Assembly (NCBI RefSeq): GCF_000282375.1
Contig: NZ_AKJK01000043.1
Location: forward strand, 1-64,000
DNA: 64,000 nt
From: Pseudomonas sp. GM50
GTDB taxonomy: Bacteria > Pseudomonadota > Gammaproteobacteria > Pseudomonadales > Pseudomonadaceae
Reading direction: 5' to 3'
Positions 9,878 through 18,188 of the stretch are shown one piece after another. The notes beneath the pieces are model-generated. The model saw only the letters and a program-made list of their open reading frames with translations. It was not told the DNA's origin and did no database searches. A program made the translations under genes and the position numbers. The first letter of the stretch is position 1, and each line of letters opens with the position of its first letter.

Positions 9878-9968
9878 GGGTCGCAGCCCTGTTCCCACAA
9901 GTGCTACCGATTTGCTCACACGCAACGGGGCAGAGGGGCTGCGGCCCTTGATGGCACTTATAACCTCC
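9878..9968. other. Long inverted repeat upstream of gbdR
   Basis: AGGGTCGCAGCCCT near 9878 can pair with AGGGGCTGCGGCCCT near 9943, and AAGTGC with GCACTT further inside and outside. It could fold in a gbdR leader transcript. Nothing else gene-like is seen in the 9709-10151 gap apart from a small palindrome and a hairpin listed separately. Confidence 0.3.
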
Positions 9969-10097
9969 CGTCTCTGCATGTCATATTTAGACACATCGCG
10001 ACGTCGTTTTCAGGAGTTATTGAACGCGCATTCAATTTTAGGCATGGCAATTGCTCTGTCATTACAAAGCCCGTCTCCCACGCGAGAACGATGGCAA

Positions 10098-10120
10098 TAA
10101 AAAGAGCCTCCGCCTGAGGC
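10098..10120 (-). terminator. Minus-facing hairpin with T-run before gbdR
   Basis: On the minus strand GCCTC-AGGCG-GAGGC is followed by TCTTTTTATT, the form of an intrinsic terminator. It would stop transcription coming antisense through gbdR; no minus-strand gene here needs it. The stem is short (5 bp). Confidence 0.35.
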
Positions 10121-10151
10121 CATCACCCGCTTTGTGTGAGGAGATACCGCG

Positions 10152-11255
10152 ATGACGACGTTCAACTCCGGGGCCCAACCCCAGAACCGTGCGCCTCAAT
10201 CCATCGGCTTTTTGCTGCTGGACAATTTCACGCTTATTTCTCTGGCCTCCGCAGTAGAACCTCTGCGCATGGCCAACCAATTGTCCGGCCGCGAGCTGTA
10301 TCGCTGGACCACACTCACCGTCGATGGCGGTCAGGTCTGGGCCAGTGACGGTCTGCAGATCACCCCCGACGCCTCCATGCACAAAGCGCCTCCCCTGGAC
10401 ACCATCATCGTCTGCGGCGGTATCGGCATTCAGCGTACCGTGACCCGCGAGCACGTGTCGTGGCTGCAAAGCCAGGCGCGTCAGTCCCGTCGTCTCGGCG
10501 CGGTCTGCACCGGTAGCTGGGCTCTGGCGTGCGCCGGCCTGCTGGACGGTTTCGATTGCAGCGTGCACTGGGAATGCCTGGCGTCGATGCAGGAAGCTTT
10601 CCCGCGGGTAGCCATGAGCACCCGACTGTTCACCCTCGACCGTAACCGTTTCACCAGCTCCGGCGGCACCGCGCCGCTGGACATGATGCTGCACCTGATC
10701 AGCCGCGATCACGGTCGTGAACTGTCGGCCGCGATCTCGGAAATGTTCGTCTACGAGCGCATCCGCAACGAGCAGGATCACCAGCGCGTGCCGCTCAAGC
10801 ACATGCTCGGCACCAACCAGCCGAAGTTGCAGGAAATCGTCGCGCTGATGGAAGCCAACCTCGAAGAACCGATCGACCTCGACGAATTGGCGGTATACGT
10901 CGCCGTTTCGCGTCGTCAGCTGGAGCGGTTGTTCCAGAAATACCTGCACTGCTCGCCGTCGCGTTACTACCTGAAACTGCGCCTGATCCGCGCTCGGCAA
11001 CTGCTCAAGCAAACGCCGATGTCGATCATCGAAGTGGCGTCGGTATGTGGGTTCGTGTCTACGCCGCACTTCTCCAAGTGCTACCGCGAATACTTCGGCA
11101 TTCCGCCGCGCGACGAGCGCGTGGGTTCCAACACCACACAACAAGTGGCGATGATGCCGCTGCCGCAAGCACTGGTGCTGTCGCCATTGTCCGGGCCGCT
11201 GTCGGCGTTGAGTCAGGCGCGCAATGAGTCGACTTTCGCGAGCGTAAGGCTCTAG
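10152..11255 (+). CDS. gbdR: Glycine betaine/dimethylglycine-responsive activator GbdR
   Basis: Transcription activator of betaine catabolism (GATase1-like AraC family). The 367-residue product has an N-terminal DJ-1/PfpI-like domain (about residues 15-200, with GAVCTGSWALACAGLL at the elbow where the family varies the Cys) and a C-terminal AraC double HTH (about 230-330, IDLDELAVYVAVSRRQLERLFQKYL and MSIIEVASVCGFVSTPHFSKCYREYFG). In P. aeruginosa GbdR senses glycine betaine and dimethylglycine and activates gbcAB, dgcAB, sox, cbcXWV and plcH-type genes. Its GAGGAG ribosome binding site is clear. Position after sdaB supports the assignment. Confidence 0.94.
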   Translation: MTTFNSGAQPQNRAPQSIGFLLLDNFTLISLASAVEPLRMANQLSGRELYRWTTLTVDGGQVWASDGLQITPDASMHKAPPLDTIIVCGGIGIQRTVTREHVSWLQSQARQSRRLGAVCTGSWALACAGLLDGFDCSVHWECLASMQEAFPRVAMSTRLFTLDRNRFTSSGGTAPLDMMLHLISRDHGRELSAAISEMFVYERIRNEQDHQRVPLKHMLGTNQPKLQEIVALMEANLEEPIDLDELAVYVAVSRRQLERLFQKYLHCSPSRYYLKLRLIRARQLLKQTPMSIIEVASVCGFVSTPHFSKCYREYFGIPPRDERVGSNTTQQVAMMPLPQALVLSPLSGPLSALSQARNESTFASVRL

Positions 11256-11270
11256 ACCGCGCGGGCTTCA

Positions 11271-11362
11271 TTCGCGGGCAAGCCTCGCTCCTACAGGATT
11301 GATGTCGATCGCGATTGTTCGATACGACGCCAAACCTGTAGGAGCGAGGCTTGCCCGCGAAG
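11271..11362. repeat. REP pair, GGGCAAGCCTCGCTCC type
   Basis: Two inverted copies of TTCGCGGGCAAGCCTCGCTC between the convergent ends of gbdR and the small gene at 11371. Confidence 0.88.
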
Positions 11363-11370
11363 GCAATCTA

Positions 11371-11634
11371 TCAGGCGCTACGGCTCTGCTGATACTCCGC
11401 CAGCGCCGGCAGCAATTGTTTGTCGATCGCCTGGCGCACGGCCGGCAGGATGGTCGCGCTGCTGGTGTACATCTGCTTGACCATGGTGCGCAGTGTCATC
11501 GCCCGCTCATCGTTCAAGCCTCGCACCGCACACTCGCAAGCCTGTTCGGCCGTGGAGCCGCTCGGTACTTGAAAGCCCAACGATTTCAGCTGGCCCAACA
11601 GGTCTTCCTGGTCAATCAAATCGGCGTGCATCAT
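11371..11634 (-). CDS. Small conserved hypothetical protein
   Basis: An 87-residue soluble protein starting MMHADLIDQEDLLGQLKSLG, with AAGGA 8 bases before the ATG. It is helical in appearance, acidic at the N-terminus, and carries one pair of Cys (EQACECAV) near residue 32; it has no signal peptide or membrane segment. I do not recognise the function. It lies between gbdR and the carnitine operon, where P. aeruginosa also has a small hypothetical gene (about PA5381), so it may be a conserved regulon member. The ribosome binding site and convergent REP-marked end support it as real. Confidence 0.7.
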   Translation of the reverse strand: MMHADLIDQEDLLGQLKSLGFQVPSGSTAEQACECAVRGLNDERAMTLRTMVKQMYTSSATILPAVRQAIDKQLLPALAEYQQSRSA

Positions 11635-11759
11635 GACGCAATCCTTCTTCAGGGAACGGTGTCGTGGCTCGATTCTGGTAGGGGCTGTGGATGGCGGCAA
11701 GGACGATTTGTCGCAATGGCCGCAATACCTATGAACAGGTCGTTTTCGGCTAACTTGCC

Positions 11760-11870
11760 ATGCATGGGAATGGGCACACTGGATTCAGCTGGCTTCACGA
11801 AGGTTTGGTCACCCTCGCGCAACAGCTCCTCAACAGTACCCTCCTCAGCTCCGATCCTGTCACGGCTTGA
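11760..11870 (+). other. Possible 36-residue ORF or small RNA ahead of a strong terminator
   Basis: An ATG-to-TGA frame encodes a leucine-rich peptide (MHGNGHTGFSWLHEGLVT then AQQLLNSTLLSSDP) and ends inside the stem of an intrinsic terminator. No good ribosome binding site is seen, so a non-coding RNA is equally possible. It is the only structure seen in the 373-bp gap between the small hypothetical gene and the carnitine operon, besides a REP pair. Confidence 0.22.
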
Positions 11871-11884
11871 TCGGGGTTTTTTTT
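11849..11884 (+). terminator. Intrinsic terminator without an annotated upstream gene
   Basis: CTCCGATC pairs with GATCGGGG (one U-G) around a 12-base loop and is followed by eight T (11877-11884). It faces plus, but both flanking genes are on the minus strand, so it implies a short plus-strand transcript from about 11.65-11.85 kb. Confidence 0.65.
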
Positions 11885-11924
11885 GCCTGTGAATCAGTGA
11901 TGAAAGTGTTGATTGGGCTGACGC

Positions 11925-11993
11925 TTTCGCGGGCAAGCCTCGCTCCTACAGAGTTTTGCGTGATTCCTGTAGGAGCGAGGCTTGCCCGCGAAG
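11925..11993. repeat. REP pair, GGGCAAGCCTCGCTCC type
   Basis: Closely spaced inverted pair (TTCGCGGGCAAGCCTCGCTC and its complement) just downstream of the carnitine operon's last gene. Confidence 0.88.
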
Positions 11994-12007
11994 AACGATG
12001 ACGCGGT

Positions 12008-13171
12008 TTATCTTTGCAACACCAAAATCCGCGACAGCAATTCATCCCGATCAACATAGCAGCCCTGGAAATGCCGGGCGCCGGTAGCGGGGTCGAAAGC
12101 GTTGCGGGCGTGGAGGGTGCGACGGTTGTCGAAGCACCACAGCTCACCGGGTTTGAGCCGCGCCACCACCCGGAAACGCGCCTCGCGGGTCATCGCAATG
12201 AAGCGACGGTAAGCGCGATACAGCTTGGGCATCTGCTCGACTGAAGCATCGAACGGCCCACGCAGAAAGTTCGCCATGCGGATTTCCGACACCTGCCCGA
12301 AAGCATCCAGGGCGATGATCGGCGCCAGACAGCGGTAGTCGCTGTGGCGGTCCTTGTTGCGGAACTCCACGGGAATTTCACACAAGGCTTGAAACGCCTC
12401 GGGATCTTCCTGGCGCAAGGCTTGGGCGATGGCAAAACCGTCGACGAAAATGCTCTCGCCACCGTCGGCGTCATTGACCAGGCAATGCAGAAATTGCAGC
12501 CCCGGTTGCAACTCCCGGGTCGGCAGATCGCTGTGCAGCGGCAGGTTGAAGGCGGTGTAGGCATTGCTGTCGGCGTCGGCCTTGGATTGCACGTTGAACA
12601 GCACACCGAAATTGCTCTCGCGAATGAACGAAATCCGTTGGGCGATCAGCTTCAGCGAGCCCGGCTCAGTCGGTACGCCGCGAACCTGAGTCAGGCCGAT
12701 GTCGCGCACGGCCAGCAGCCATTGCAGCAAGGCATCGTTGTCGTCCATCAACGCCTGATAGTCGAACACCGGCAACTTCAGCTGGCTGTCCCACAGCTTG
12801 CTTTTCGGTTTGGCGGCCCGGCGTTCGGCGCGGGTTTCGTCGTCATAGGCGTGGGCTCGCAGCCAGCCCGGGTCGAAGCGGCTGAGGTGGCCGTCCTGCC
12901 AATCGACACACAAGCAACCATCGGTATCGATTCGAGCGCTGGTGGGGATCAGATTTTCCGCGACATCGACGATTTCCAGCACTTGCTCGCGGGTCACCGT
13001 GTAGACGCACTGCGGGCACGGGCAGTTATCCCGTAGCCATTGATGATGAAAAGGGCTGACCCGACCGTCCGCCCACTGCACTTGAATTCGGTCCGCCAGG
13101 GTGTGCACGGCGGTCAACGCGCTGATCAACGGGTAGGTGCGGAAATCGGCAAAAGCGGCGGCGGTGTTCAT
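12008..13171 (-). CDS. Gamma-butyrobetaine dioxygenase (BBOX family)
   Basis: Fe(II)/2-oxoglutarate-dependent hydroxylation of gamma-butyrobetaine to L-carnitine in the cytosol. The 387-residue product has the N-terminal zinc-binding domain (residues about 25-100, C50, C52 and C55 in DNCPCPQC) and a C-terminal TauD/TfdA-type domain with the HxD iron ligands in LPLHSDLP and the distal His in RRTLHARNAF. The ATG at 13171 has AAGGAG 7 bases upstream; an earlier ATG at 13207 would enter the preceding gene. It is the last gene of the caiX-cdh operon, 13 bp after the thioesterase, and lets the cell use gamma-butyrobetaine as a carnitine precursor. Confidence 0.88.
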   Translation of the reverse strand: MNTAAAFADFRTYPLISALTAVHTLADRIQVQWADGRVSPFHHQWLRDNCPCPQCVYTVTREQVLEIVDVAENLIPTSARIDTDGCLCVDWQDGHLSRFDPGWLRAHAYDDETRAERRAAKPKSKLWDSQLKLPVFDYQALMDDNDALLQWLLAVRDIGLTQVRGVPTEPGSLKLIAQRISFIRESNFGVLFNVQSKADADSNAYTAFNLPLHSDLPTRELQPGLQFLHCLVNDADGGESIFVDGFAIAQALRQEDPEAFQALCEIPVEFRNKDRHSDYRCLAPIIALDAFGQVSEIRMANFLRGPFDASVEQMPKLYRAYRRFIAMTREARFRVVARLKPGELWCFDNRRTLHARNAFDPATGARHFQGCYVDRDELLSRILVLQR

Positions 13172-13184
13172 GACGAGCTCCTTG

Positions 13185-13661
13185 TTATTTTTCGGGGGGT
13201 AAAGCAATCACTCGGCCGATCCAGGTGGGGGCGGGCAGGTCGGCTTGCTCGGCGACAATGGCTTGCAGCTTGCTCAAGGTTTCTTCGCTGAACGGTGCGG
13301 ATCGCGGCCCGGCAAGGTCGACGTGCAGCAGCATTTGTTCATTGCCCGCCAGCTCCTTGTCACCGCCCACCAGATGCAGGCTGTGGTAGAGGTGCAGGCG
13401 CTTGCGGTCATGGCCGATGATCTGGGTATGCACCTCGACGTCGGCATCGAGCTTCACTTCGTGCAGGTAGTTGAGGTGCAGCTCGAGGGTGAACAGCGAA
13501 TTGCCGCTGGCTTCGCGGTTGTTGCTGTCCATGCCCAGCCGATCCATCAGCGCGTCGGTGGCGTAGCTGAAAATCAGCAGATAGAAGGCATCGCGCAGGT
13601 GGCCGTTGTAGTCGACCCAATCGGGGATGATTTTGGTTTGGTAGGTGGTGAGGGTGGGCAT
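13185..13661 (-). CDS. cdhB: Hot-dog acyl-CoA thioesterase (betainyl-CoA thioesterase, CdhB position)
   Basis: A 158-residue 4-hydroxybenzoyl-CoA thioesterase-type hot-dog protein (WVDYNGHLRDAFYLLIFSYATDALMDRLG, residues about 15-43, with the catalytic acid region D17-N19). In carnitine catabolism the cleavage of 3-dehydrocarnitine gives betainyl-CoA, and a thioesterase in this cluster releases glycine betaine; that role is established for relatives and inferred here from context. It lies between cdhA and the BBOX gene in one operon; a REP pair separates it from cdhA. No CoA ligase partner is needed. Confidence 0.82.
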   Translation of the reverse strand: MPTLTTYQTKIIPDWVDYNGHLRDAFYLLIFSYATDALMDRLGMDSNNREASGNSLFTLELHLNYLHEVKLDADVEVHTQIIGHDRKRLHLYHSLHLVGGDKELAGNEQMLLHVDLAGPRSAPFSEETLSKLQAIVAEQADLPAPTWIGRVIALPPEK

Positions 13662-13687
13662 GATGTCACATCCGAAATGGTTGAGGC

Positions 13688-13780
13688 CTGTAGGAGCGAG
13701 GCTTGCCCGCGAAGAACGATTACACGGTGCATCAGGTAGACCGAGTTATCGTTCTTCGCGGGCAAGCCTCGCTCCTACAG
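13688..13780. repeat. REP pair, GGGCAAGCCTCGCTCC type
   Basis: Inverted pair inside the carnitine operon, between cdhA and the thioesterase gene; it may give differential mRNA stability. Confidence 0.88.
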
Positions 13781-13788
13781 GGGGGCGT

Positions 13789-14754
13789 TTAGTCTGCGAA
13801 CGCCATTCCATGCTTCTCTTTGGTGGTTTTCACCGCCTCCAGTACCGCCAGCAAGCAATCATCACGATAGCGCTCCAGCGCCGAGATGCTGTGCTTGCCC
13901 AACTGCTCGCTGGTGCCATCCACCACATCATCAATCAATTTGTCGGTCAGCTCCGGTGCCGGCAGATAGGTCCAGGGCAACTGCAACGCCGGCCCGAACT
14001 GCGCCATGAAGTGCCGCATGCCCGCGTCGCCGCCCGCCAGGGTGTAAGTCAGGAAAGTACCCATGAACGACCAGCGCAGGCCTGCGCCAAAACGAATCGC
14101 ATCGTCGATTTCACCGGTGGTCGCCACACCGTCGTTAACCAGGTGCAGCGCCTCACGCCACAGCGCTTCGAGCAAACGGTCGGCGATAAAACCGGGTACT
14201 TCCTTGCGCACATGCAGCGGGCGCATCCCTAAGGATTCGTAAACTTTCATTGCCGCTTGCACCGCTTCCGGCGCGGTATTTTTGCCACCGACCACTTCCA
14301 CCAACGGCAGCAGGTAAACCGGGTTGAACGGATGCCCGACCACGCAGCGTTCCGGGTGGGTCGAGCTCTCGTAGAACTCGCTTGGCAACAGCCCCGAAGT
14401 ACTGGAGCCGATCAAGGCATTGGGCTTGGCCGCTGCGCTGATTTTGCTGTGCAGTTCCAGTTTCAGATCCAGTCGTTCTGGAGCACTTTCCTGAATGAAA
14501 TCCGCATCGCGAACGCATTCTTCGATGGTTGCGACAAAGCGCAGCCGATCCTGCGACGCGCCGGGTGCCAGGCCTTGCTTCTCCAGCGCGCCCCAGGCGT
14601 TGGCGACACGTTTGCGCAGGGCCGCTTCGGCACCGGGCGCCGGATCCCAGGCCACTACGTCGAGGCCGTGGGCAAGGGCGCGGGACACCCAACCGCTGCC
14701 GATGACACCGCTGCCCAGGGCTGCGAAGGTTTTGATATCAGTGATAAAGCTCAT
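13789..14754 (-). CDS. cdhA: L-carnitine dehydrogenase CdhA
   Basis: NAD-dependent oxidation of L-carnitine to 3-dehydrocarnitine, first step of aerobic carnitine breakdown. The 321-residue product is a 3-hydroxyacyl-CoA dehydrogenase-type enzyme: a Rossmann domain at the N-terminus ([26 protein letters not shown], residues about 14-39) and an all-helical C-terminal domain with the [15 protein letters not shown] catalytic region near 140-155. An AGGACATCG ribosome binding region precedes the ATG. It is third in caiX-cdhC-cdhA-cdhB-BBOX, with REP pairs on both sides. Normal length, no oddity. Confidence 0.94.
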   Translation of the reverse strand: MSFITDIKTFAALGSGVIGSGWVSRALAHGLDVVAWDPAPGAEAALRKRVANAWGALEKQGLAPGASQDRLRFVATIEECVRDADFIQESAPERLDLKLELHSKISAAAKPNALIGSSTSGLLPSEFYESSTHPERCVVGHPFNPVYLLPLVEVVGGKNTAPEAVQAAMKVYESLGMRPLHVRKEVPGFIADRLLEALWREALHLVNDGVATTGEIDDAIRFGAGLRWSFMGTFLTYTLAGGDAGMRHFMAQFGPALQLPWTYLPAPELTDKLIDDVVDGTSEQLGKHSISALERYRDDCLLAVLEAVKTTKEKHGMAFAD

Positions 14755-14782
14755 GGCGATGTCCTAAAGAATTTTGGTAAGC

Positions 14783-14880
14783 CCTGTAGGAGCGAGGCTT
14801 GCCCGCGAAGAGGCCGGTACATCCAACGCATCTCTGGCGGCAGGAAAACCGCCTTCGCGGGCAAGCCTCGCTCCTACAGG
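14783..14880. repeat. REP pair, GGGCAAGCCTCGCTCC type
   Basis: Inverted pair between cdhC and cdhA within the carnitine operon. Confidence 0.88.
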
Positions 14881-14896
14881 GTTTTGTGTGTGGGGG

Positions 14897-15784
14897 TTAA
14901 CCGCGCTTGGTCAGGCCCATTTTTGCCCGGCCTTCAGCCGGCGTCAGAACGCGGGCGCCGAGGCGGCTGAGGATTTCGCTGGCGCGTTCGACCAGTTGGC
15001 CATTGGTCGCCAATACGCCCTTGTCCAGCCACAGGTTGTCTTCCAGACCGACCCGCACGTTGCCGCCGAGCAGCACCGCTTGCGCCGCCATCGGCATTTG
15101 CATGCGACCGATGCCAAACCCGGCCCAGACCGCGTCGGCCGGTAGGTTGTCGACCATGGCTTTCATGGTGGTGGTGTCGGCCGGCGCGCCCCACGGGATG
15201 CCCAGGCACAGCTGGAACAACGGGTTATCCAGCAGGCCTTCCTTGATCATCTGTTTGGCGAACCACAGGTGACCGGTGTCGAAGATTTCCAGCTCGGCCT
15301 TCACCCCCAGCTCTTGAATGCGTTTGGCGCCAGCACGCAGCTGCGCCGGTGTGGACACATAAATGGTGTCGCCGTCGCCGAAGTTCAGGGTGCCGCAATC
15401 CAGGGTGCAGATTTCCGGCAGCAGTTCTTCGACGTGGGCGAGACGGGTCAACGGGCCGACCAGGTCAGTGTTCGGGCCGAACTCCATCGGGTTCTCGCCC
15501 GCGCCGATTTCCAGGTCGCCGCCCATGCCGGCGGTGAGGTTGACGATGATGTCGACGTCGGCCTCGCGGATACGCTCCATCACTTCGCGGTACAGCGCCA
15601 CGTCACGGCTGAACTTGCCGGTTTGCGGGTCGCGAACGTGGCAGTGAACCACGGTAGCGCCGGCCTTGGCGGCTTCCACGGCGGCCGCGGCGATTTGTTT
15701 TGGGGTGACCGGCACGTGTGGGCTTCTGGCGGTCGTGTCGCCAGCACCGGTGAGTGCGCAGGTGATGATGACGTCGTGGTTCAT
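14897..15784 (-). CDS. cdhC: 3-dehydrocarnitine cleavage enzyme (BKACE family) CdhC
   Basis: Beta-keto acid cleavage enzyme (DUF849). It condenses 3-dehydrocarnitine with acetyl-CoA to give acetoacetate and betainyl-CoA. The 295-residue TIM-barrel protein shows the zinc-binding HCHVRD motif near residues 45-50 and the family glycine/acid pattern ([13 protein letters not shown] [16 protein letters not shown] near 125-140). AAGGA stands 10 bases before the ATG. It lies between caiX and cdhA; this order is that of P. aeruginosa caiX-cdhCAB. The substrate assignment rests on operon context because BKACE enzymes act on many beta-keto acids. Confidence 0.92.
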   Translation of the reverse strand: MNHDVIITCALTGAGDTTARSPHVPVTPKQIAAAAVEAAKAGATVVHCHVRDPQTGKFSRDVALYREVMERIREADVDIIVNLTAGMGGDLEIGAGENPMEFGPNTDLVGPLTRLAHVEELLPEICTLDCGTLNFGDGDTIYVSTPAQLRAGAKRIQELGVKAELEIFDTGHLWFAKQMIKEGLLDNPLFQLCLGIPWGAPADTTTMKAMVDNLPADAVWAGFGIGRMQMPMAAQAVLLGGNVRVGLEDNLWLDKGVLATNGQLVERASEILSRLGARVLTPAEGRAKMGLTKRG

Positions 15785-15882
15785 GAGGCAGGTTCCTTAC
15801 AGGCGTGATTTTTGGGTGTGGCACAGGGCGTGACGATTCCGTTCGCAGCCCGCGTCGGGCTGCGAATCGGCGTTCAATCGGT

Positions 15883-16827
15883 TTATTTACTGGTCAGTTT
15901 CAGGTTTTCAGCCGCCGGTTTGCCATCGAAGGTGGTCACGCCTTCGAGCCAGCGTTGCTTGTCTTGCGGGTGATCCTTGAGCCATTGCTTCGCCGATTCG
16001 AAAGCGTCTTTGTGATCCAGCAGCGGCTGCATCATCCGGCTCTCGTCTTCGGCGGTGTAGGTCAGGTTGCTCAGCAAACGACCAATGTTCGGGCATTGTT
16101 CGGCGTATTTCGGCGCGGTGACTGTCCAGACGGTGGCCATGCCTTCGTTCGGGCCGAGGGCGTCTTCGCTGCCGGTGAGGTAGGTCATTTGCACGTTGAC
16201 GTTCATCGGGTGCGGGGCCCAACCGAAGAACACCACGGCTTCCTTGCGCCGCACGGCGCGATCCACCGCGGCCAGCATGCCGGCCTCGCTGGACTCGACC
16301 AGCTGGAACTTGCCCAGGCCAAATTGATTCTTGGTGATCATCGCCTTGATCTGGGTGTTGGCGCCCGAGCCAGGCTCGATGCCGTAAATCTTGCCACCCA
16401 GTTCTTTTTCGAACTTGGCGATGTCGGCGAAGGTTTTCAGGCCTTTGTCGGCGAGGTAAGTCGGCACGGCGAGGGTGGCGCGAGCATCCTTGAGGCTTGG
16501 CGCTTCAAGCACTTTGACCTGCTTGGCATCGACAAACGGCGTGATGGTCTGGGTCATCAGCGGGTTCCAGTAACCGAGGAACACGTCCAGTCGCTGGTCG
16601 CGAATGCCGGCGAAGATGATTTGCTGGGAGGCGCTGGTCTGTTTGGTGTTGTAGCCGAGGCCGTCGAGCAACACCTGGGTCATGGCGCTGGTGGCGATCA
16701 CGTCGGTCCAGTTCACTACGCCCATGCGCACGTTCTGGCACGACGCGGGTTCGGCCGCCATGACGCTGGCGCTCAAGAAAGCGGTACCGCTGAGTGCAAG
16801 AACACAGCTGCTGATCAGTCGTTTCAT
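15883..16827 (-). CDS. caiX: L-carnitine-binding periplasmic protein CaiX
   Basis: Periplasmic binding protein of the OpuAC family, delivering carnitine to an ABC importer. The 314-residue product has a Sec signal peptide (MKRLISSCVLALSGTAFLSA, cleavage near VMA-AEP) and resembles CbcX along its length (FFGWAPHPMNVNVQMTYLTG). No permease or ATPase accompanies it, so it probably shares CbcW/CbcV, as shown for P. aeruginosa. It opens the carnitine operon and is divergent from cdhR; a 21-bp-spaced repeat in the spacer is the likely CdhR site. GAGGA precedes the start. Confidence 0.93.
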   Translation of the reverse strand: MKRLISSCVLALSGTAFLSASVMAAEPASCQNVRMGVVNWTDVIATSAMTQVLLDGLGYNTKQTSASQQIIFAGIRDQRLDVFLGYWNPLMTQTITPFVDAKQVKVLEAPSLKDARATLAVPTYLADKGLKTFADIAKFEKELGGKIYGIEPGSGANTQIKAMITKNQFGLGKFQLVESSEAGMLAAVDRAVRRKEAVVFFGWAPHPMNVNVQMTYLTGSEDALGPNEGMATVWTVTAPKYAEQCPNIGRLLSNLTYTAEDESRMMQPLLDHKDAFESAKQWLKDHPQDKQRWLEGVTTFDGKPAAENLKLTSK

Positions 16828-16916
16828 GTCGGGTTCCTCGGCAGGTCGTTATTGTGGGTTCCGGTGTCTGATGCGCCGGTGATGCCAAGTTACGCAGCAA
16901 AGCCCCCGTGAAAACG

Positions 16917-16950
16917 CACTGCGGCGACCAGCTCTTGCACTGCAGCGACC
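16917..16950. promoter_or_regulatory. Candidate CdhR operator between caiX and cdhR
   Basis: CACTGCGGCGACC (16917-16929) and CACTGCAGCGACC (16938-16950) are 13-bp direct repeats with one mismatch, exactly 21 bp apart. On the minus strand they read GGTCGCYGCAGTG. Position and spacing fit an AraC-family activator of caiX. Confidence 0.6.
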
Positions 16951-17049
16951 TGAGCCCTTGAATGCTCGTTGCAAGTGGCGTATCAACGTCCACACGCTAA
17001 CGCCCTCTCGTTACCTGGCCTCTTTTTACCTGCTAAGCGAGTGCGCTCC

Positions 17050-17997
17050 ATGTCCCAGGATTTCTACTTCTTGTTGATGCCGGGTTTTTCGGCGATCGGT
17101 TTTATCTCGGCGATCGAGCCGTTGCGGGTCGCCAATCGCTTTCGCGGCGAGCTGTACCGCTGGCATGTGTTGAGCGCCGATGGTGGGGCGGTGTTGGCCA
17201 GTAACGGCATGTCGGTCAACGCCGATGCCGCGCTGGAACCCCTGAAGAAAGGCGCGACCTTGCTGGTGGTCGCCGGTTTCGAGCCGCTGAAGTTCGCCAC
17301 TCCGGCCCTGGAGCACTGGTTGCGACGTTTGGACATCGAAGGCGTGACCCTCGGCGCCATCGACACCGGCAGCTTCATCCTCGCTGAAGCCGGTCTGCTC
17401 GATGGCCATCGCCTGACCTTGCACTGGGAAGCCATCGACGCCTTCAAGGAGTCTTATCCACAGCTCAGCGTCACTCAGGAGCTGTTCGAGATCGACCGCC
17501 GACGCATCACCTCTGCTGGCGGCACGGCCTCCATCGACCTGATGCTCGACCTCATCGGCCAGGCCCATGGCCCGGAACTGGCGATCCAGGTCAGCGAACA
17601 ATTCGTACTCGGGCGCATCCGTCCGCGCAAAGACCACCAGCGCATGGAAGTCGCCACGCGGTATGGCATCAGCAACAAGAAACTGGTGCAGGTGATTGGG
17701 GAGATGGAGCAGCACAGCGAACCGCCACTGAGTACCCTGGAGCTGGCGGAATCGATCAAAGTGACCCGGCGTCAGCTGGAACGCCTGTTTCGCCTGCATC
17801 TGAACGACACGCCGAGCAATTTCTACCTGCGGTTAAGGCTGGAGAAGGCGCGGCAGTTGCTGCGTCAGACGAACATGAGTGTGTTGGAAGTGAGCATCGC
17901 GTGCGGGTTTGAATCGCCGTCGTATTTCACCCGCAGTTATCGGGCGAGATTCGAGCGCTGCCCGCGTGAAGACCGCCGGCAAAGCCAGAAGGCCTGA
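17050..17997 (+). CDS. cdhR: Carnitine-responsive activator CdhR
   Basis: GATase1-like AraC-family activator of carnitine catabolism. The 315-residue product (start MSQDFYFLLMPGFSAIGFIS) has a DJ-1/PfpI-like N-terminal domain (about residues 5-180, with VTLGAIDTGSFILAEAGLL at the elbow) and an AraC double HTH at 215-310 (LSTLELAESIKVTRRQLERLF and MSVLEVSIACGFESPSYFTRSY). It resembles GbdR over its whole length. The ATG at 17050 matches the family N-terminus; a more upstream ATG at 16969 would run through the operator region. It is divergent from caiX. In P. aeruginosa CdhR responds to carnitine. Confidence 0.94.
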   Translation: MSQDFYFLLMPGFSAIGFISAIEPLRVANRFRGELYRWHVLSADGGAVLASNGMSVNADAALEPLKKGATLLVVAGFEPLKFATPALEHWLRRLDIEGVTLGAIDTGSFILAEAGLLDGHRLTLHWEAIDAFKESYPQLSVTQELFEIDRRRITSAGGTASIDLMLDLIGQAHGPELAIQVSEQFVLGRIRPRKDHQRMEVATRYGISNKKLVQVIGEMEQHSEPPLSTLELAESIKVTRRQLERLFRLHLNDTPSNFYLRLRLEKARQLLRQTNMSVLEVSIACGFESPSYFTRSYRARFERCPREDRRQSQKA

Positions 17998-18010
17998 AAC
18001 CGTCCCCTAA

Positions 18011-18174
18011 TGTAGGAGCGAGGTTTGTGGCGAGGGGGCTTGCCCCCGTTGGGTCGTGAAGCGTCCCCAAAACCTGCAGTCGCGATGTGTCAGCCGCACC
18101 GCAGGCAATGTTTTACGACTGCTTCGCAGCCGAACGGGGGCAAGCCCCCTCGCCACACAAGCCTCGCTCCTACA
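18011..18174. repeat. Nested REP: one REP pair inserted inside another
   Basis: A TGTGGCGAGGGGGCTTGCC-type inverted pair (18026-18157) interrupts a TGTAGGAGCGAGG...CAAGCCTCGCTCCTACA pair whose arms remain at 18011-18025 and 18158-18174. Two REP types are therefore stacked at one site downstream of cdhR. Confidence 0.75.
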
Positions 18175-18188
18175 GGGATGTGTTGTTT

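Noticed and set aside
10019..10036. Second BetI operator upstream of gbdR
   Set aside because: The half-sites ATTGAA/TTCAAT match those of the betI palindrome but are six instead of two bases apart, which would change the helical phase for a TetR-type dimer.
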